Source: Oleispira sp036960605
GTDB lineage: Bacteria > Pseudomonadota > Gammaproteobacteria > Pseudomonadales > Oceanobacteraceae
Length of the DNA stretch: 64,000 bases
Direction: 5' to 3'
Assembly: GCA_036960605.1 (NCBI GenBank)
Contig: JBALXI010000010.1
Location: 75,418-139,417, forward strand
The notes under the pieces are model-generated. The model saw only the letters and a program-made list of their open reading frames with translations, made no database searches and had not been told where the DNA came from. Of this stretch, positions 59,551 to 64,000 are shown piece after piece (position 1 is the stretch's first letter; each line of letters starts with the position of its first letter). A program made the translations under genes and the position numbers.

Positions 59551-60281
59551 TAAAGCGCTTTCTCGCAGGCGACTTTTTGGCACGCAACGAGGTAATTTAC
59601 ATCTACGTCGTTCTCAACCAATTTGTAGTTTTTACTAATTGGATTGTAAGTCATGCCTGCCATGTTAATTTGCATTAAGTCGACAGGGCGACACCAGCGA
59701 GCAAGTTCAGCAGGCTTGATGAATTTGTTATAATCGTGAGTACCTGTTGGTACTAGCTTTAAAATATATTCAGCGCCGATCACGGCCATTAAATAACTTT
59801 TTGGGTTGCGATTAATGGTCGAGAAAAAGACATGGCCGCCAGGTTTAACCAGCTTTGCACACGCGCGCACGATGGATTCTGGATCGGGAACGTGTTCTAA
59901 CATTTCTAGGCAGGTCACAATGTCGAATGTTGCAGGATTTTCTTCGGCAAAATCTTCGACAGGGCGACATTGGTAATCGACTTCTACGCCAGATTCTAAT
60001 GCATGTAATTTGGCGGTTGTTAAATTGGCCTCGCCTAAGTCTAGACCGGTAACCTTAGCGCCACGAAGTGCCATGCCTTCACTTAAAATACCGCCACCAC
60101 AGCCCACGTCCAATACTTTTTTTCCGGCTAGAGGGGTATGTTCTTCAATATAATTAGTCCGTAATGGATTGATTTCGTGAAGCGGTTTGAATTCACTTTC
60201 CATATCCCACCATCGAGTGGCGATGGACTCGAATTTCGCGATTTCTGCGCTATCAACATTTACTTTTTTTAAATCTGACAT
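59550..60281 (-). CDS. ubiG: Ubiquinone biosynthesis O-methyltransferase UbiG
   Basis: 243 residues. The UbiG pattern is clear: N-terminal VDSAEIAKFESIATRWWDMESEFKPLHEINPLR, SAM motif VLDVGCGGGILSEGMA (about 55-70), CLEMLEHVPDP and FFSTINRNPKSYLMAVIGAEYIL. It performs both O-methylations of ubiquinone synthesis with SAM. Its stop overlaps the mupP start (TAATG). It lies 110 bases after mtaD on the same strand. Confidence 0.95.
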   Translation of the reverse strand: MSDLKKVNVDSAEIAKFESIATRWWDMESEFKPLHEINPLRTNYIEEHTPLAGKKVLDVGCGGGILSEGMALRGAKVTGLDLGEANLTTAKLHALESGVEVDYQCRPVEDFAEENPATFDIVTCLEMLEHVPDPESIVRACAKLVKPGGHVFFSTINRNPKSYLMAVIGAEYILKLVPTGTHDYNKFIKPAELARWCRPVDLMQINMAGMTYNPISKNYKLVENDVDVNYLVACQKVACEKAL

Positions 60282-60391
60282 GCTTGGTCCTTTATCTGGC
60301 TCTCAGTGCGAGCCATTCTTCAATGCAAAACAGTTATGCTGGCTATTCTAACCGCATTAATTCTCACTTAATAGGAGATAGTTAATAGGGG

Positions 60392-61759
60392 TTACTTAAT
60401 CGACGTGTCGATTTTTCTTGCCCAAACTTGCGCTTGATTAATTAGCGTTTCTTCATTCAGCGTTGTTAATTTGCCTTTTTTTAACAGGCATTGTCCGTTC
60501 ACCCATACATGGCTAACTTGAGTTGATTTTGCACAGTAAACTAGGTGTGAGATAGGGTCGAACACCGGTTGGCTGGATAGGGTATTTAAATCGATCGCTT
60601 GAATATCAGCGGCTTTACCAGGTTTTAATGAGCCCGTAGTTTCGTCTATGCCTAAGGCCTTTGCTCCGCCTAAGGTGGCTATGGTAAGTGCTTCGATAGC
60701 GGGAATAGAACCGGCATCTTGACTGACACCTTTGGCTAATAGTGCAGCCGTTTTCGTTTCGCTGAACATGTCTAGGTCGTTATTGCTGGCGGCGCCGTCG
60801 GTACCGATCGATAAGGGAATACCCGCTTCGCTTAGTTTTGAAATGGGGCAGAACCCGCTGGCCAGTTTTAAATTCGACTCAGGGCAGTGAACGATCGCTG
60901 CGCCGGTTTTTTGTAAGATGCTAATGTCGATGTCATTTATCTGAGTCATGTGGACGCAGCTGACACGTTCAGTTAAAAAACCAATATCAGCTAAGCGCTG
61001 AGTGGGGCGCTTATTAAATTTCTCTAAACTCTCGCTCACTTCAAAGGCGGTTTCGTGCAGGTGGATTTGTACCGGCATGTCCAATTGGTCTGCCAGTATG
61101 GTGATTTCTTTTAATGGCTCGTCAGAAACGGTGTAAGGCGCGTGAGGGCCAAAACCAATCTGCACTAGCTTTGGTTCATTCATCGGGTGGTTGTTGAGCC
61201 TGTCGTTGCATTCAACGGCTTTGCGGATGTATTCGTCGGCGTTTTGAGCGTAGTTGGTTGGGAAATCTAATACGGGCGTAAAACATACGGCGCGAATGCC
61301 AGCCTGTAATGCCGCTTCAGCGCTTTGTTGTGGGTAGAAGTACATATCCGCAAAGGTGGTAGTGCCTGATTGAATCATCTCGGCGATGGCCAGTTCTGTA
61401 CCTTCTTTAACGAACGTTTCGTCTACGTGCTGTCCTTCTGCTGGCCAAATGTGTTCTTGCAGCCAGGTCATTAATGGAAGGTCATCGGCAAGGCCGCGGA
61501 ATAATGACATTGCAGCATGACCATGTGCATTCACCCAGCCAGGCATTAAAACTTGCTGGCCTAAATCGAGAGTTTCGGTGGCTGATATTTGGCAGCTGGA
61601 TTGCGGTTCGATGGCTAGGATGATGCCCTCTTTAATAAGTAAGCAATGATCGATCAGTGCATGATTATGCTGGGTACGACCTGATGCGTTCTCGATGGGT
61701 ACGATCCAGTGAGCGTTAATGCGTAAGTCGGCTTGTGCTTGGATCATTGCGGTACTCAT
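60392..61759 (-). CDS. mtaD: Amidohydrolase of the TRZ/ATZ family, probable 5'-methylthioadenosine/SAH deaminase
   Basis: 455 residues. Metal-binding motifs of the amidohydrolase superfamily: GWVNAHGHAAMSLFRG (HxH), a central HLHETAFEVSE, GPHAPYT and GTDGAASNNDLDMF. Gene order next to ubiG/mupP/yciK and divergent from gyrA matches the Pseudomonas PA3170 region, where the enzyme deaminates methylthioadenosine. The nearby mtnA gene usual in that region is not seen here. Substrate inferred from neighbourhood and family. Confidence 0.85.
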   Translation of the reverse strand: MSTAMIQAQADLRINAHWIVPIENASGRTQHNHALIDHCLLIKEGIILAIEPQSSCQISATETLDLGQQVLMPGWVNAHGHAAMSLFRGLADDLPLMTWLQEHIWPAEGQHVDETFVKEGTELAIAEMIQSGTTTFADMYFYPQQSAEAALQAGIRAVCFTPVLDFPTNYAQNADEYIRKAVECNDRLNNHPMNEPKLVQIGFGPHAPYTVSDEPLKEITILADQLDMPVQIHLHETAFEVSESLEKFNKRPTQRLADIGFLTERVSCVHMTQINDIDISILQKTGAAIVHCPESNLKLASGFCPISKLSEAGIPLSIGTDGAASNNDLDMFSETKTAALLAKGVSQDAGSIPAIEALTIATLGGAKALGIDETTGSLKPGKAADIQAIDLNTLSSQPVFDPISHLVYCAKSTQVSHVWVNGQCLLKKGKLTTLNEETLINQAQVWARKIDTSIK

Positions 61760-61982
61760 TTTTGGGCGTCCTTTTGATTAATTTGAGTCAATTTTGCACA
61801 GTATAATCAAACTTTGAACTAGATGAAGCACCTTCCTTGTCTATTCCTTGCATAGAAGGGCGAAATACTAGGTATCTTGTTGATTTGTGGTATGATTTGG
61901 CGCTAATTATAAACGCTAATAACAAGGACCGAATGGGGTTTTCATTAGAGACCTTTATTCGACAGAGACAGGCCAAGAATCT

Positions 61983-64000
61983 ATGGGTGAGTTAACCAAA
62001 GAAGTATTGCCAATCAGCATTGAAGACGAGCTTAAGTCGTCTTACCTCGATTACGCCATGAGCGTGATTGTTGGCCGTGCCCTTCCGGATGTGCGTGATG
62101 GTTTAAAACCTGTGCACAGACGTGTTCTGCATGCGATGAATGTATTAGGTAATGATTGGAATAAAGCCTATAAAAAGTCGGCCCGTGTGGTCGGTGACGT
62201 AATCGGTAAATATCACCCACACGGTGACTCTGCAGTTTACGATACGATCGTTCGTATGGCGCAAGATTTCTCTATGCGTTATACGCTGGTCGATGGTCAA
62301 GGTAACTTTGGTTCTGTTGATGGCGATTCTGCTGCCGCAATGCGTTATACCGAAATTCGTATGGATAAACTCAGCCATGAGTTATTAGCGGATATCGATA
62401 AAGAAACTGTGAATTTCGTACCGAACTACGATGGCACAGAGCAAATTCCAGAAGTTATGCCAACCCGAGTGCCGAACCTATTGATTAATGGTTCTTCCGG
62501 TATTGCTGTTGGTATGGCGACAAATATTCCACCTCATAATTTGAATGAAGTGGTTTCTGCCTGTTTAGCCTTGATTGATAATCCTGCATTGGATATCGAC
62601 GGTTTGATGGAGCATATTCCAGGCCCTGATTTCCCAACGGGTGCTTTTATTAACGGTCGTGACGGTATTCTTGAAGCATACCGCACCGGTCGTGGCCGCA
62701 TTCATATGCGTGCTCGTCATCATTTTGAAGAGAACGAAAAGAACGGCAAAGTGTCGATCGTTTTCACTGAAATTCCTTATCAGTTAAACAAAGCCCGCTT
62801 GATCGAAAAGATCGCGGAGCTGGTTAAAGATAAGAAAATTGAAGGTATTACTGAGCTACGTGACGAGTCTGATAAAGACGGTATGCGTATTGTGGTTGAT
62901 CTTCGTCGTGGCGAAATGCCAGAAGTTACCTTGAACAACTTATTCTCTCAAACGGCTTTGCAGTCAGTATTTGGGATTAACGTTGTTGCCTTGATGGATG
63001 GTAAGCCACAAACGTTGAACTTGAAGCAGATGCTTGAAGCCTTCGTTCGTCACCGTCGCGAAGTTGTAACGCGTCGTACTATTTATGAATTACGTAAAGC
63101 ACGTGAACGTGGTCATTTGTTGGAAGGCTTAGCGATTGCGTTAAGTAATATTGATCCGATCATCGCCTTGATTAAAAAGTCGCCTACCGGCGCTGAAGCG
63201 AAAGTGAATTTAATCGCTACGCCTTGGTCTCCGGGTTCGGTTACTGGTTTCTTGGAGCGCGCCGGTGAAAACGCCTGTCGTCCAGATGACTTGGGTGAAG
63301 AGTTTGGTATGCATGATGGTATGTATCATCTTTCTCCTCAGCAAGCGCAAGCCATTCTAGATTTACGTTTGCAAAAGCTTACCGGTCTTGAGCATGAAAA
63401 ACTGATTGAAGAGTATCAGCAGAAGCTTGAAGAAATTAAAGAATATTTAGATATTTTGGGTTCTCCTGAAATGTTATTGCAGATAATTCGTGATGAATTA
63501 GCGGCAATTAAAGAAGAATACGGCGACGAACGTCGTACTGAAATCATTGCGAATAAGCGTGATTTGACGATGAAGGATCTAATCCCAGAAGAAGATTTAG
63601 TACTCACCATTTCTCATGGTGGTTATGCCAAGACTCAGCAGATGGATGTTTATCAAGCCCAGCGTCGTGGTGGTAAAGGTAAGTCGGCCGCATCGGTTAA
63701 AGATGACGATTATGTTGAACACCTAATGATTGCCAATAGTCATGATACCGTTTTATGCTTTACCGATGCAGGTAAGGTATTTTGGCTGAAGGTTTATGAT
63801 ATTCCTCAGGCAAGCCGTAATGCGAAAGGCCGTCCAATGGTCAATGTTGTAAATCTGAGTGAAGATGAGCGCATTACTGCGATCTTGCCATTGCCAGAGT
63901 TTACCGGCGAAGAATTTATCTTCATGGCGACCTCTATGGGTACTGTGAAGAAGACAAGTTTAGAGCACTTCCAACGTCCACGTTCAAGCGGCTTAATTGC
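61983..64000 (+). CDS. gyrA: DNA gyrase subunit A, C-terminus cut by window edge
   Basis: 672 residues visible of about 860-880. The winged-helix/tower core is intact: catalytic Tyr122 in AAAMRYTEIRM and the quinolone-determining region HPHGDSAVYDTIVRMA with Ser83 and Asp87 wild-type. The C-terminal beta-pinwheel begins after about residue 530 with the QRRGGKGKSAA GyrA-box-like segment present. GyrA with GyrB supercoils DNA. It is divergent from mtaD across 223 bases. No intein or frameshift is seen. Confidence 0.97.
   Translation, partial: MGELTKEVLPISIEDELKSSYLDYAMSVIVGRALPDVRDGLKPVHRRVLHAMNVLGNDWNKAYKKSARVVGDVIGKYHPHGDSAVYDTIVRMAQDFSMRYTLVDGQGNFGSVDGDSAAAMRYTEIRMDKLSHELLADIDKETVNFVPNYDGTEQIPEVMPTRVPNLLINGSSGIAVGMATNIPPHNLNEVVSACLALIDNPALDIDGLMEHIPGPDFPTGAFINGRDGILEAYRTGRGRIHMRARHHFEENEKNGKVSIVFTEIPYQLNKARLIEKIAELVKDKKIEGITELRDESDKDGMRIVVDLRRGEMPEVTLNNLFSQTALQSVFGINVVALMDGKPQTLNLKQMLEAFVRHRREVVTRRTIYELRKARERGHLLEGLAIALSNIDPIIALIKKSPTGAEAKVNLIATPWSPGSVTGFLERAGENACRPDDLGEEFGMHDGMYHLSPQQAQAILDLRLQKLTGLEHEKLIEEYQQKLEEIKEYLDILGSPEMLLQIIRDELAAIKEEYGDERRTEIIANKRDLTMKDLIPEEDLVLTISHGGYAKTQQMDVYQAQRRGGKGKSAASVKDDDYVEHLMIANSHDTVLCFTDAGKVFWLKVYDIPQASRNAKGRPMVNVVNLSEDERITAILPLPEFTGEEFIFMATSMGTVKKTSLEHFQRPRSSGLI

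Noticed and set aside
61983..64000. Intein or quinolone-resistance change in gyrA
   Set aside because: The protein reads continuously through all conserved motifs, and Ser83 and Asp87 are wild-type.
1..64000. CRISPR arrays, insertion sequences, prophage or rRNA operons
   Set aside because: No regularly spaced repeats, complete transposase, phage structural gene or rRNA sequence was seen; the only repeats are the intergenic elements listed.

Overview
The window looks like chromosomal DNA of a marine gammaproteobacterium of the Oceanospirillales/Pseudomonadales type, for instance an Oleispira- or Thalassolituus-like organism. I infer this from moderate-to-low GC content and from gene orders typical of that branch: rnm-yciO-trpS-scpA-scpB-rluB, thrS-infC-rpmI-rplT / pheS-pheT-ihfA-merR-tRNA-Pro, corB-ypjD / ffh, and yciK-mupP-ubiG-mtaD divergent from gyrA. 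No IS element, prophage, CRISPR array or rRNA is visible. The window is cut at both ends, inside yciB on the left and inside gyrA on the right.

Layout. 1-6.9 kb: housekeeping genes (yciB partial, rnm, yciO, trpS, scpA, scpB with a long repeat-rich tail, rluB). 6.9-13.4 kb: a DUF3127 protein with an SSB-like C-terminal tip, a secreted barrel-like protein, a membrane-anchored thioredoxin, an acyltransferase overlapping a DEDDh exonuclease, a metalloprotease-like lipoprotein and a small Cys/His-rich membrane protein. 13.6-19 kb: a selenium module, selD and selU (mnmH) followed by a PhnD/PhnC/PhnE-like ABC transporter probably importing a selenium oxyanion. 19-24.7 kb: a LysR regulator divergent from RidA/DUF2798/ABM genes, an exported methyltransferase, a proline-rich protein and a 7TMR-DISM/PAS histidine kinase. 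24.9-35.4 kb: fadH, then an accessory cluster in which a cyclic-nucleotide-binding-domain/acylating-aldehyde-dehydrogenase fusion is divergent from a two-gene unit (a triplicate-repeat protein and a DUF6976-like protein); then MAPEG, Tim44-like and lipoprotein genes. 35.5-41.1 kb: TraB/GumN protein, ADP-ribosyltransferase-like protein, metG, a 0.6 kb intergenic repeat island, corB. 41.2-45.7 kb: ypjD, ffh, and a sterol-desaturase-family gene divergent from an AraC regulator. 45.8-53.6 kb: the translation cluster thrS to tRNA-Pro(GGG). 53.8-57.7 kb: an unknown protein, an acyl desaturase with its ferredoxin-type reductase, and a GGDEF protein. 58-64 kb: yciK, mupP, ubiG, mtaD and gyrA.

How the genes work together. 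The selenium genes form a plausible uptake-activation-use chain: ABC importer, selenophosphate synthetase, tRNA 2-selenouridine synthase. The thrS leader contains a hairpin whose 7-nt loop matches a tRNA-Thr(GGU) anticodon loop, which suggests translational autoregulation by ThrRS. The desaturase and its reductase, the sterol-desaturase-family protein, FadH, the acyltransferase and the acylating aldehyde dehydrogenase point to active fatty-acyl metabolism. The most novel unit is the cNMP-domain/aldehyde-dehydrogenase fusion with its divergent neighbours. All functions come from reading motifs and remembered family features; no database search was run.
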